Shown here in pieces: positions 32,975-40,734 of a stretch of 64,000 nt of DNA. The position numbers were made by a program, and so were the translations under genes. A model generated the notes under the pieces. That model saw nothing but the letters and a program-made list of their open reading frames with translations, did not search any database and had not been told where the DNA came from. Within the stretch, counting starts at the first letter, position 1; each line of letters begins with the position of its first letter. The stretch lies in contig CAWJDY010000075.1 in NCBI GenBank assembly GCA_963841705.1, forward strand, positions 17,979 through 81,978, given 5' to 3'. This DNA comes from VAZQ01 sp963841705. GTDB lineage: Bacteria; Pseudomonadota; Alphaproteobacteria; Rhizobiales; Xanthobacteraceae.

Positions 32975-33077
32975 GGCGGATTAGCGTAGCGGTACCGGCG
33001 GCACCAGTTCCGCGAGCGTAATCCGCCGGTTGCGTCATCCGAGCCGGCCAAGCCGGCTCGCAAGCTAACCCGCACTA
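32972..33077. repeat. GTAGGGCGGATTAGCG...GTAATCCGCC repeat
   Basis: The left arm GTAGGGCGGATTAGCGTAGC pairs with GCGAGCGTAATCCGCC, and a second part, AGCCGGCCAAGCCGGCT then TAACCCGCACTAC, closes it. Relatives are at 5684, 42324, 55027, 56933 and 61747. It sits between the symporter remnant and the convergent yjbQ gene. Confidence 0.7.
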
Positions 33078-33542
33078 CCTGTCACGGCGGCTGCCGATGA
33101 ACTGCAGCACGACTTCCCGCCGGTGCGGCCGAGCGCGATGCTCTGCAACATAGATGCCCTGCCAGGTGCCCAGCGCCAAGGCGCCGGCGCGAACCGGGAC
33201 GTGCAGGGAGACATCCGTGAACATCGTCTTGACGTGGGCGGGCATGTCATCGGGGCCTTCCGCATCGTGCACCCAGCCGGCGTCTTGTGGGGCAATGCGG
33301 GCGAGCGCGGCGGCAAGGTCGGTGCGCACATCCGGGTCGGCATTCTCCTGGATGACGAGCGAGGCCGATGTATGCTGGATGAACAGCAACAGGATGCCGT
33401 CCTGTGCTCCTGCCTTGGCGAGAAAGCGCGCCGCGTGGTCGGTGATCTCGGTGAAACCCCTGCTCTGCGTCTCCACCAAAAGCGTCGCCGACAAAACGAC
33501 TTCAAGCGCCGCCCTGCTGATGCCGGAGAGCTCAGCGCTCAT
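33075..33542 (-). CDS. YjbQ/UPF0047 family protein
   Basis: A 155-residue single-domain protein with the family motifs RGFTEITDHAARFL, LLLFIQHTSASLVIQENADPD (conserved His and Asn/Asp) and WQGIYVAEHRARPHRREVVL. Members have weak thiamine-phosphate-synthase activity when overexpressed but no settled physiological role. The ATG at 33542 lies three bases after the stop of the upstream exported-protein gene, so the two are an operon. Length and sequence are normal. Confidence 0.9.
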   Translation of the reverse strand: MSAELSGISRAALEVVLSATLLVETQSRGFTEITDHAARFLAKAGAQDGILLLFIQHTSASLVIQENADPDVRTDLAAALARIAPQDAGWVHDAEGPDDMPAHVKTMFTDVSLHVPVRAGALALGTWQGIYVAEHRARPHRREVVLQFIGSRRDR

Positions 33543-33545
33543 GGC

Positions 33546-34016
33546 TCATGATCTGTTGAGGATGTCCTTTTGCAGCGACACGATCATGTCGACGAAGCGC
33601 CGCCACACCTTGTCGAGAAAGCTCATCATCTTGTTGAGCTCGGCATCGCTTGGCAATTGCAGGCGAGGCTCCTCGGGCTTCGCCGCCGGGGCATCCGGCT
33701 TCACCGCCCCGGGAAGCGGAAGGTTGCGCGCGAGCAGATCCTTCTTGAGCACCGCGTTCTCGGCCTGGAGCCGCGCGATCTCGGCCTCCAATGCCGTGCG
33801 CTCGTCCGGCACTGCCTGACACGCCCACCCGACCGTCCGCCGCGTGCAGAACGAAACCTGACCAGTGCGGCCATCGAGCCGCAGGTAGCCCTCATCGGCA
33901 CGGTTGAAGGTATAGCGTGTATCCTCGTTTTCCGGAGCCGGCGCTTGCGCCCGTGTCGGCGCGATGCACAGGGCGACGGTGACGATGGAAAGAGCTGTGC
34001 GGATCATGACGCGCAT
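33546..34016 (-). CDS. Exported coiled-coil hypothetical protein
   Basis: A 156-residue protein with an N-terminal signal peptide (MIRTALSIVTVALCIAPTRA then QAPAPE), a small domain with two Cys (GQVSFCTRRTVGWACQAVPD), a short coiled coil with heptads (ERTALEAEIARLQAENAVLK) and a C-terminal amphipathic helix (MSFLDKVWRRFVDMIVSLQK). The arrangement suggests a periplasmic oligomer, perhaps membrane-associated. AAGGAG lies upstream of both ATG 34016 and ATG 34007. It is cotranscribed with yjbQ. No named family. Confidence 0.65.
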   Translation of the reverse strand: MRVMIRTALSIVTVALCIAPTRAQAPAPENEDTRYTFNRADEGYLRLDGRTGQVSFCTRRTVGWACQAVPDERTALEAEIARLQAENAVLKKDLLARNLPLPGAVKPDAPAAKPEEPRLQLPSDAELNKMMSFLDKVWRRFVDMIVSLQKDILNRS

Positions 34017-34180
34017 CTCCTTGCTCCTTGCAGTCCATAGATGATGCCGGGCCGCCGGTGCAATGGCGGTGCACGCACACTTTCGCCCTGGGGAAAGCAC
34101 GCAATGATGTGCGCGTCTACCCTTCCAGGATCGGCATTATCTCATTGCGTTTGCAATGGCTTACCGCATCTGCACCGATG

Positions 34181-34209
34181 TTGACACCCTGGAACCCGGT
34201 CAGTATGAC
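34181..34209 (+). promoter_or_regulatory. Possible promoter of the atp operon
   Basis: TTGACA (34181-34186) and TATGAC (34204-34209) are separated by 17 bases, a good sigma-70-type pair, 79 bases before the atpI ATG. No other strong pair was noticed in the 270-base gap. Confidence 0.45.
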
Positions 34210-34287
34210 TCGTCGGCCTCACGGGCGGCGGGAACGTCGCGATCACATCCCGGATGTCGCGAGTGTCGAAGGAATGGCCGACCAGGC

Positions 34288-34656
34288 ATGGCCAATGACG
34301 CGCGCGAAACGGGTGATGGTGAACAACCCCCGGCCGAGGAGGCAGCGCTCACCGCGCGATTGCATCGTCTCGGTGAACGGCTCGATCGTATCCGTCCCGA
34401 GGCTCTCCCAGAGCAAGCTCAGCCTCCGCGTCCTGGCGCCGATTCCTCGGCAATGGCCCGTGGATTTCGGCTCTCGAGCGAGCTCGTCGCCGGTGTCCTC
34501 CTCGGTGCTGCGATCGGCTGGCTTATTGACCGGTGGCTTGGAATATCGCCGTGGGGGATGATTGTTTTTCTGCTGCTCGGATTCGCTGCGGGGGTGCTCA
34601 ACGTGATGCGCGCAGCGGGCGTGGTCCCGCCCAACCGGATGGACCCGCCCTCCTGA
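34288..34656 (+). CDS. atpI: ATP synthase protein I
   Basis: A 122-residue accessory protein that helps assemble the c-ring of F-type ATP synthase. The N-terminal half is polar and charged (TARLHRLGERLDRIRPE); the C-terminal half has two transmembrane helices (LVAGVLLGAAIGWLIDRWLG and MIVFLLLGFAAGVLNVMRAA), as in alphaproteobacterial AtpI. ATG 34288 is chosen, giving MANDARETGDG; there is no clear ribosome-binding site. It ends 17 bases before atpB and begins the F0 operon. The F1 genes are not in the window, as expected for Rhizobiales. Confidence 0.88.
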   Translation: MANDARETGDGEQPPAEEAALTARLHRLGERLDRIRPEALPEQAQPPRPGADSSAMARGFRLSSELVAGVLLGAAIGWLIDRWLGISPWGMIVFLLLGFAAGVLNVMRAAGVVPPNRMDPPS

Positions 34657-34673
34657 AAGTAATGAAGGCCTAG

Positions 34674-35420
34674 ATGGATCCGATCCATCAGTTCCAGATC
34701 AAAAACCTGTTTCCGATCGCCCACATCGGCGGCGTGGAAATCGCATTCACCAATTCCACGGTGTTCATGTTGATCTCGCTCGCCATCATTCTTCTGCTTA
34801 TGATCGGCGCCACCAGCCGGCGTGCTTTGGTGCCAAGCCGGCTGCAGTCGGTGGCGGAGGTGTCCTACGAGTTCGTGGCCGACACCCTGCGCAACACTGC
34901 CGGCTCGGAGGGGATGAAATTCTTCCCTCTCGTGTTCTCGCTCTTCATGTTCATTCTGGTGCTCAACGTCATCGGGATCATTCCCTACACCTTCAGCGTG
35001 ACCAGTCACATCATCATTACCGTCTCGTTCGCGCTGCTCGTGTTCTTCACCGTGATCGTCTATGGTTTTTGGAAGAACGGCCTGCGCTTCCTGAAGCTGT
35101 TCGTGCCGAGCGGCATTCCGATCTACATCCTGCCGCTGGTGACCTTCATCGAGGTGCTGTCGTTTCTCTCGCGGCCGGTCTCGCACAGCGTGCGGCTGTT
35201 TGCGAACATGCTCGCTGGCCACATCACGCTCAAGGTATTCGGCGGCTTTGTGACCATGCTGGGAGCGCTCGGTTTCCTCGGCTGGCTCGGAGCCCTTGTG
35301 CCGCTCGGCTTTACCGTTGCCCTTACCGCGCTCGAATTGCTGGTTGCTTTCCTGCAAGCCTATGTCTTCGCCATTCTCACCTGCATCTACCTCAACGATG
35401 CCATCCATCCCGGCCATTAG
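34674..35420 (+). CDS. atpB: ATP synthase F0 subunit a
   Basis: A 248-residue membrane subunit forming the proton half-channels beside the c-ring. Five to six transmembrane helices are visible. The key helix is FLSRPVSHSVRLFANMLAGH, with the essential Arg in SVRLFANM, and the last helix VALTALELLVAFLQAYVFAI holds conserved Glu and Gln. The start MDPIHQFQIKNLFPI is the family standard in Rhizobiales. It is followed by a 92-base dispersed repeat before atpE, an unusual interruption of the operon. Confidence 0.97.
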   Translation: MDPIHQFQIKNLFPIAHIGGVEIAFTNSTVFMLISLAIILLLMIGATSRRALVPSRLQSVAEVSYEFVADTLRNTAGSEGMKFFPLVFSLFMFILVLNVIGIIPYTFSVTSHIIITVSFALLVFFTVIVYGFWKNGLRFLKLFVPSGIPIYILPLVTFIEVLSFLSRPVSHSVRLFANMLAGHITLKVFGGFVTMLGALGFLGWLGALVPLGFTVALTALELLVAFLQAYVFAILTCIYLNDAIHPGH

Positions 35421-35430
35421 TCTGTTTACC

Positions 35431-35523
35431 GTCATGCCTGGCCTTGAACCGGGCATCCACGGCTTTCGCGCAGTGACCAAGGCGTGGATGGCCGGGACAG
35501 GCCTGGACAGGCCCGGCCATGAC
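35431..35523. repeat. RPE-like repeat inside the atp operon
   Basis: GTCATGCCTGGCCTTGAACC with GGGCATCCACGG, then GGCGTGGATGGCCGGGACAG with GGCCCGGCCATGAC: the same element as at 18462-18541. Located between atpB and atpE, it could form stable RNA hairpins ahead of the highly expressed c-subunit gene. Confidence 0.75.
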
Positions 35524-35587
35524 CGATCGAGTCCAACGTGATCGGAAACTGCTCTAAAACCCCAACACCACAAAAAGGAGCCCTGTC

Positions 35588-35815
35588 ATGGATCCCCAGG
35601 CTGCAAAGATGATCGGTGCCGGTATCGCCTGCATCGGGATGGGAGGCGCCGGCGTAGGCGTCGGCACCATCTTCGGCCACTATCTTGCCGCTGCGCTACG
35701 CAACCCCTCGGCTGCGCAAGGCCAGTTCGCCAACCTCATCTTCGGGTTTGCGGTTACCGAGGCGCTCGGGATTTTCTCCCTCCTGATCGCGTTGCTGCTG
35801 CTGTTCGCGCTCTAG
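35588..35815 (+). CDS. atpE: ATP synthase F0 subunit c
   Basis: A 75-residue hairpin of two transmembrane helices. Helix one contains the GAGIACIGMGGAGVGVGTI glycine pattern and helix two carries the proton-binding Glu in FGFAVTEALGIFSLL. The polar loop ALRNPSAAQGQ contacts F1. A strong AAAAGGAG lies six bases before the ATG, in keeping with the high copy number of c. The gene begins 64 bases after the intercistronic repeat and ends seven bases before the b' gene. Confidence 0.97.
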   Translation: MDPQAAKMIGAGIACIGMGGAGVGVGTIFGHYLAAALRNPSAAQGQFANLIFGFAVTEALGIFSLLIALLLLFAL

Positions 35816-35822
35816 GTGCGCG

Positions 35823-36377
35823 ATGGCCCAGGCAGCGGCGCAACCCATCAGCTCGCAGGAGCATGTTCCTGCCGGCGCGCATGGGCGCGCATTTCCGCCG
35901 TTCGAGTCGCACAGCTTCGCTTCGCAGATCCTTTGGCTGGCGCTGACCTTCGTAGCGCTCTATGTCGTGATGTCGCGGGTGGCGCTGCCGCGCATCGGCA
36001 CGATCCTCGAAGACCGCCGCCGCCACATCGATGGCGATCTGCAGGAGGCGCAACTGCTCAAGGGGGAGTCCGATGCCGCGATCGCCGCGCATGAGAAGGC
36101 GCTGAGCGACGCGCGGGCTCGGGCGCAGACTCTCGCGAATGAGACGCGAACGAAAGCGTCGGCTGCGGCCGAGGCCCGGCGCAAGGAGGTGGATGCGAAG
36201 CTTGCCATCCGCATTGCGGAGGCGGAGAAGGGCATCGCCGCCACGCGCGACGCAGCCATGGGCAACGTCCGCGGTATTGCAACCGAGGCCGCAGGCGCGA
36301 TCGTGGAGCGGCTCACCGGCAGCGCACCGGCGAGCCAGGAGATCGCCGCCGCGGTGGATCACGTCCTCAAACGCTGA
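35823..36377 (+). CDS. atpG: ATP synthase F0 subunit b'
   Basis: A 184-residue peripheral-stalk subunit. After a polar N-terminus it has one transmembrane helix (ILWLALTFVALYVVMSRVAL) and a long, highly charged helix (DRRRHIDGDLQEAQLLKGES, ...) that dimerises with subunit b. The longer N-terminal extension and the lower conservation identify it as b' rather than b. The gene symbol varies (atpG or atpF2). Spacing of eight bases to atpF shows cotranscription. Photosynthetic and rhizobial alphaproteobacteria typically keep both genes. Confidence 0.93.
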   Translation: MAQAAAQPISSQEHVPAGAHGRAFPPFESHSFASQILWLALTFVALYVVMSRVALPRIGTILEDRRRHIDGDLQEAQLLKGESDAAIAAHEKALSDARARAQTLANETRTKASAAAEARRKEVDAKLAIRIAEAEKGIAATRDAAMGNVRGIATEAAGAIVERLTGSAPASQEIAAAVDHVLKR

Positions 36378-36385
36378 GGCAAGGC

Positions 36386-36868
36386 ATGCTCGAAGCTGAA
36401 GCCTGGGTGGCCATCGCCTTTTTCATCTTTCTCGGCGTGCTGGGCTATTTCGGCGTGCACAACAGGCTCGTGCAGGGGATCGATACCCGCCGCGACCGCA
36501 TCAAGGCCGAGCTCGACGAGGCGCGCCGGCTGAAGGAGGAGGCGCAGGCCCTCCTCGCCGGGTATCGGCGCAAGCAGCAGGAGGTGGAGCATGAGGCGCA
36601 GGCGATCATTGCCAGCGCCAAGGCGGAAGCCGAGCGCCTTGCGGCCGAGGCGGAGGCCAAGCTGGAAGAACTGATCGCGCGACACGCCCGTCTGGCGGAG
36701 GAGAAGATCAAGCAGGCGGAGGTGCAGGCCGTCGCCGACGTGCGCTCGGCAGCAGCCGATGCCGCGGTAGCCGCCGCTGAGTCCATCCTTGCTCGCACCG
36801 TCAAGGACAACGTCGCCGACAGCCTTATCACCCAGGGCATTGCCGACGTGAAGGGCAAGCTCAATTGA
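36386..36868 (+). CDS. atpF: ATP synthase F0 subunit b
   Basis: A 160-residue peripheral-stalk subunit, with the N-terminal transmembrane helix WVAIAFFIFLGVLGYFGVH, then a long coiled coil (LDEARRLKEEAQALLAGYRR, ...) and a C-terminal segment (SILARTVKDNVADSLITQGI) that meets the delta subunit. Standard length for Rhizobiales subunit b. Last gene of the F0 operon. A palindromic repeat 23 bases after its stop may end the transcript. Confidence 0.95.
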   Translation: MLEAEAWVAIAFFIFLGVLGYFGVHNRLVQGIDTRRDRIKAELDEARRLKEEAQALLAGYRRKQQEVEHEAQAIIASAKAEAERLAAEAEAKLEELIARHARLAEEKIKQAEVQAVADVRSAAADAAVAAAESILARTVKDNVADSLITQGIADVKGKLN

Positions 36869-36890
36869 CGCGCATCTCCTCCTCACTTCG

Positions 36891-36917
36891 CAGGGGCGAG
36901 GCACGGCCTCGCCCCTG
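36891..36917. repeat. GGGGCG palindrome after atpF
   Basis: CAGGGGCGAGGCACGGCCTC continues to GCCCCTG as a near-perfect palindrome, followed by a partial GCGTCGCAATGCGTCGCC unit (about 36922-36939). Both are cores of the GTAGGGGCG family. Possible operon terminator. Confidence 0.65.
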
Positions 36918-37096
36918 TCTTGCGTCGCAATGCGTCGCCGCGATGCCACAGCGAGCGGCACAAAATCCTGTGTAGAACCTGTTGACGGGTCGCTGCCCGA
37001 CTTTTGCCACCAGCGCGCTGTTCGTATGCTGTCTCATCGATACGTTGGCGAACGGTGTCGATTCGCCCGGTGGGGCTGCGGGCGCGCGGGGCTATC

Positions 37097-37750
37097 GTGA
37101 TCATCTTCGATTGCAACGGGGTGCTGGTCGACAGCGAACCTATTGCCGCGGCGGTGGCCGCGGAGGAGTTCACGCGCATCGGCGTTCCGCTCACTCCTGA
37201 ACAGGTGGCGCGTTTCTTCTTCGGGCGGCGCCCAGCCGACATGATCGCCATGGTCGAGACCGCCGTCAGGCGCAAGCTGCCGGCAAGCTTCCCGGCGCGA
37301 CTTGCGGGAGCAACGCTCAGCCAGCTGCGCGCCGAGGTGCGCGCGATGCCCCACGCCGCGCGCGCTTTGACGTGACTGCGCGGCGCCAAATGCTTGGCGT
37401 CGTCCTCGCCACTCGATCGCGTGCGGGTAAGCCTGGAAACGACCGGTCTTGCGCGCTTTTTCACGCGGGTGTTCTCGGCAAGCGACGTGCCACGGGGAAA
37501 GCCCGCGCCCGATCTCTTCCTACATGTCGCTGCGCAGATGCAGGTCGAGCCCGGCGACTGCATCGTGGTCGAGGATTCACCTGCCGGGGTGACAGCCGCT
37601 ACGGCGGCGGGAATGACGGTGATCGGCTTCGTAGGCGGCGGTCATGCCGACGGCGAGCTCGGCCATGGGTTGATGCGCGCCGGGACGCGGACCGTGATCG
37701 CCGACCTGCGCCAGCTCAAGAGTGTGGTCTCCGCCCTGCGCGGCTGGTGA
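37097..37750 (+). pseudogene. HAD-family phosphatase gene with in-frame stop
   Basis: Reading from GTG 37097 gives IIFDCNGVLVDSEPIAAAVA, a HAD subfamily I (phosphoglycolate phosphatase-like) protein. The frame stops at TGA 37373-37375 after AMPHAARALT, then continues in the same frame with LRGAKCLASSSPLDRVRVSL (motif II Ser), DVPRGKPAPDLFL (motif III Lys) and VVEDSPAGVTAA (motif IV Asp) to 37750. So one nonsense codon splits an otherwise complete gene of about 217 codons. In addition the general-acid Asp of the DxD motif is Asn (DCN). Both point to loss of function, unless the stop is a sequencing error. Confidence 0.8.
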
Positions 37751-37757
37751 TTTCGAA

Positions 37758-38444
37758 CTACCGCTGCGACGAGCGCTTGCCGCCCCGCGTCGGCTTCTTC
37801 TCGTTCCTGTCGCCGATCTCGTCAAAACCGACATAGACCACGTAGGCCGAAAGCTCCTCCTTCGCCGGCAGCGGGAAGCTCAGGCTGTCCTCGATGTCCA
37901 CGAACTGCACGTGGGTTTGCCCCGGTGCAATGGTCGCGCCGACACGCTTGAACTTGGTAGTGATCATCTGCGGCTCCGGTCCCTCACGCACCACGGCGTA
38001 GCGCAGCGGAACGTCGACGGCGCCGGGCGCGCCGTACGGGCCGAGAATGGCCCGCCCCTGCACGCCGACCTTGATGAACATGGTGCCGTCCTGGACACGA
38101 CACTCGCGTGCCGTCTGGCCGAAGGAGAGTTGGTAACGCAGGTCCCCGGCGGTCGCCTGGTCCGACTTGGTCGCAATGTTCAAAGTCGATGCTCCGGCAC
38201 GAATGTCCACACCTGGACATTCGACCTCCGGCGCTGACGGGGTTGCCGATTTGGGCTGGGTCACGCCGGGCTTTGCCCCGGAAAAGAAGCTCGCGATGCG
38301 GGCGCTCCACGTCGGCGAAGGCGTCGTCTCGTAGTTGTCCACCACGGTCGAAGCAGACGAGCAGCCCGCAAGCAGAAGCGCTCCCAGAACGAGCGCAGTC
38401 CCGCGGCGGCCCGCGCGCCCTCCCCTGCCGTCATCCCCCGACAT
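37758..38444 (-). CDS. Predicted lipoprotein
   Basis: A 228-residue protein starting MSGDDGRGGRAGRRGTALVL with the lipobox GALLLAGC, so it should be lipidated at Cys and anchored facing the periplasm. The mature part has a Thr/Pro/Ser-rich spacer and then a beta-rich domain (VECPGVDIRAGASTLNIATK; LSFGQTARECRVQDGTMFIK; ILGPYGAPGAVDVPLRYAVV) of a kind found as conserved rhizobial lipoproteins. The C-terminus is basic (KKPTRGGKRSSQR). ATG 38444 is preferred because the charged n-region is then normal; an in-frame ATG at 38504 exists. Function unknown. Convergent with the broken HAD gene. Confidence 0.75.
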   Translation of the reverse strand: MSGDDGRGGRAGRRGTALVLGALLLAGCSSASTVVDNYETTPSPTWSARIASFFSGAKPGVTQPKSATPSAPEVECPGVDIRAGASTLNIATKSDQATAGDLRYQLSFGQTARECRVQDGTMFIKVGVQGRAILGPYGAPGAVDVPLRYAVVREGPEPQMITTKFKRVGATIAPGQTHVQFVDIEDSLSFPLPAKEELSAYVVYVGFDEIGDRNEKKPTRGGKRSSQR

Positions 38445-38649
38445 CGAATCTACTCGGTTCTTTGCGACGCACACTTCGGTAGCCTCATACGACATAGCAG
38501 CCAAACCGTGGCAGCCCGATGGCCGCCCGCGGGTACTGGATGTTCGTGGCGATCAATTGGTGAGGTGACGCACTGCTTCGCCCGCGAGGAGGGAGGCAAT
38601 GGGGATCCCCCACAAAGCTCTGCGTCCTTTGGGTCCCTCGACTTGCCCC

Positions 38650-39231
38650 TCAGGAATCCTCCTCCAGCCGAGCGTAGAGCAGGTGGTCCTGCCAGTGGCC
38701 GTCGATACACAGATATTTGCGCGCAAACCCCTCGCGCTTAAACCCGGTCTTCTCCAACAGCCGGATGGAGGCAATGTTGGTGGGAATGCAGGCGGCTTCG
38801 ATGCGGTGCAGCTTAAGCATCGTGAATGCGAACGGGACGAGCGCCTTGACCGCAGCGGTCATGTATCCCTGGCGCGCATAGGGCACACCCATCCAATAGC
38901 CCAGGCTGCCGGCCTGGGCGCAGCCGCGACGGATGTTGGCAAGCGTGAGCCCTCCCACGAGCACGTTGTCCTGCTTGCGGAAGATGAAAAAGGCGTAAGC
39001 GAGATCGCAGCGTTGGTCTTCGTCGTAACGCTTGATGCGTCGGCGGAAGGAGGCACGGGTGAGATCGTCCGCCGGCCAGGTCGGCTCCCAGGGGACGAGG
39101 AAATCGCGCGAGGCTTCGCGCAGCGCCGCCCACTCCGCGCAATCCGACATCTGGGGCAAGCGCAGCACGACCGTCTCCCCCGCGATCACGGGAGAGGGAT
39201 CGGGCAGGTTCACGGTGCGGAAAAATGCCAT
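38650..39231 (-). CDS. GNAT-family N-acetyltransferase (RimJ/RimL type)
   Basis: A 193-residue acetyl-CoA-dependent N-acetyltransferase. The conserved sites are LRLPQMSDCAEWAALREAS at the N-terminus, VGGLTLANIRRG, the acetyl-CoA-binding GYWMGVPYARQGYMTAAVKA and the C-terminal NIASIRLLEKTGFKREGFAR. Similar proteins acetylate the N-terminus of ribosomal proteins, but the target is not deducible. ATG 39231 (MAFFRTVNLP) fits the family; an ATG 13 codons upstream is possible. Its position after the M16 protease and thrC is conserved in Rhizobiales. Confidence 0.9.
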   Translation of the reverse strand: MAFFRTVNLPDPSPVIAGETVVLRLPQMSDCAEWAALREASRDFLVPWEPTWPADDLTRASFRRRIKRYDEDQRCDLAYAFFIFRKQDNVLVGGLTLANIRRGCAQAGSLGYWMGVPYARQGYMTAAVKALVPFAFTMLKLHRIEAACIPTNIASIRLLEKTGFKREGFARKYLCIDGHWQDHLLYARLEEDS

Positions 39232-39462
39232 GGCGCTAAGCTTAGGAGATATGATGAGAGCTGGACGCATTTAGTCCGGTGCAGGCCCCGCAAACCCAGC
39301 GTGCCCCCTCGGGCTGGGCGTGGCGGTGGTTGGGAGACGTCGCAAGCCGTATTCTGGATCACGCGACCCCCCCTAGGCTGAGCTAACTCCCGAAACAAAG
39401 GCGCCCTCAGTCAGCCCTCGACTGTCTTCCGACTTCTGTCCTCCGTCCTCCGTTGTCTGCCC

Positions 39463-40734
39463 TCACGCCGCTACCCGCGCGAGACTGTCCGCAATCGTCG
39501 CGGCGTGTTCAAGTCCCTGCCCCGGTCCGAGGGCGGCAATGGCGGGGCGGCTCCGCGCGATTAGCGCCCGGCCCGCCGCGCGCGTGCTTGCCACCGTCAC
39601 CGCCTCAACCTTGGCGACGATCTCGTCGAGAGGAATCGGACGGCCCCAGGCGATGATCTGGCGCGCGAGCTGCTCGGCGCGGGCGCTCGAGCTCTCGAGC
39701 GCCATCAGGAGCCCCGCTTTCATCTGTGCCTTGGCGCGGGCGACCTCGCTCTCGCTGATCGCCTCGGCCGCGGCATGGATCTCGCCCACCACAACTCGCA
39801 TCAGCTCGGCCACATCTTCCGCATCGGTGCCGGCATAAAGGCCAAACATGCCGCTGTCGGTATAAGGCGAGTGGAAGGCGTAGATCGCGTAGCAGAGTCC
39901 CCGCTGCTCGCGCACCTCCTGGAACAGCCGCGAGGACATGCCGCCCCCAAGAAGGCTGGTGAAGACCTGCAGGCTGTAGAGATCGGGATCGCGCTGCGGC
40001 AGCCCCTGCAACGCGACTGCGATGTGCACCTGCTCGAGCTCCCGCCGCTCGATGCGCGATCCGCCGATGAAACGCGCGGGCTCGGGAAGAGGGGCAGCCG
40101 GGCCGGCGAAGGTTGCGAACCGCCGCTCGACCTCCGACACCACGGCGGCATGCTCGACCGCGCCGGCCGCCACGATCACCATGTCGGGGGCGCGATAATT
40201 GCGCGCGAGATAGGCAAACAGCCGCGACCGGTCGAACGAACGCACGCTCGCCCGAGTGCCGAGGATCGATCGGCCGATCGGCTGGCCGGCAAAGGCGACC
40301 TCCTGCAGCCGGTCCCACACAAGGTCGTCCGGGGTGTCCTCCGCCGCACCGATTTCCTGCACGATGACGTTTTGCTCGCGGCGCAGCTCCTCCGGATCAA
40401 ACGCCGGATCGGTGAGGATGTCGGAGAGGACATCGAGCGCGAGGGGCACGTCGGCGCGCAGAACGCGCGCATAATAGGCGGTGGTCTCGGCCGAGGTGGC
40501 CGCGTTGAGATCGCCGCCTACCGCTTCGATCTCCTCCGCGATCTGGCGCGCGTTACGGCGCCTCGTGCCCTTGAAGGCCATATGCTCGAGCAGGTGGGAG
40601 ATGCCGTGCTCGTCGGCGCGCTCGTCCCGGCTGCCTGCGCCGACCCACACGCCGAGCGAGGCGGACTCCAGGTGCGGCATGGCGTCGGTGACCACGACGA
40701 GACCTGATGCGAGATGCGTGACTTCGACGCTCAT
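39463..40734 (-). CDS. M16-family zinc peptidase (processing-peptidase-like)
   Basis: A 423-residue protein related to the mitochondrial processing peptidase beta subunit and bacterial PqqL-type proteases. The inverted zinc motif HxxEH occurs in ISHLLEHMAFKGT (near residues 46-52), followed by the downstream Glu in the NAATSAETTAYYARVL region. The C-terminal half contains the glycine-rich SLLGGGMSSRLFQEVREQRG and CYAIYAF typical of the inactive M16_C domain. The ATG at 40734 overlaps the thrC stop by four bases (ATGA), indicating translational coupling. Probably cytosolic or periplasmic peptide degradation; there is no signal peptide. Confidence 0.93.
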   Translation of the reverse strand: MSVEVTHLASGLVVVTDAMPHLESASLGVWVGAGSRDERADEHGISHLLEHMAFKGTRRRNARQIAEEIEAVGGDLNAATSAETTAYYARVLRADVPLALDVLSDILTDPAFDPEELRREQNVIVQEIGAAEDTPDDLVWDRLQEVAFAGQPIGRSILGTRASVRSFDRSRLFAYLARNYRAPDMVIVAAGAVEHAAVVSEVERRFATFAGPAAPLPEPARFIGGSRIERRELEQVHIAVALQGLPQRDPDLYSLQVFTSLLGGGMSSRLFQEVREQRGLCYAIYAFHSPYTDSGMFGLYAGTDAEDVAELMRVVVGEIHAAAEAISESEVARAKAQMKAGLLMALESSSARAEQLARQIIAWGRPIPLDEIVAKVEAVTVASTRAAGRALIARSRPAIAALGPGQGLEHAATIADSLARVAA

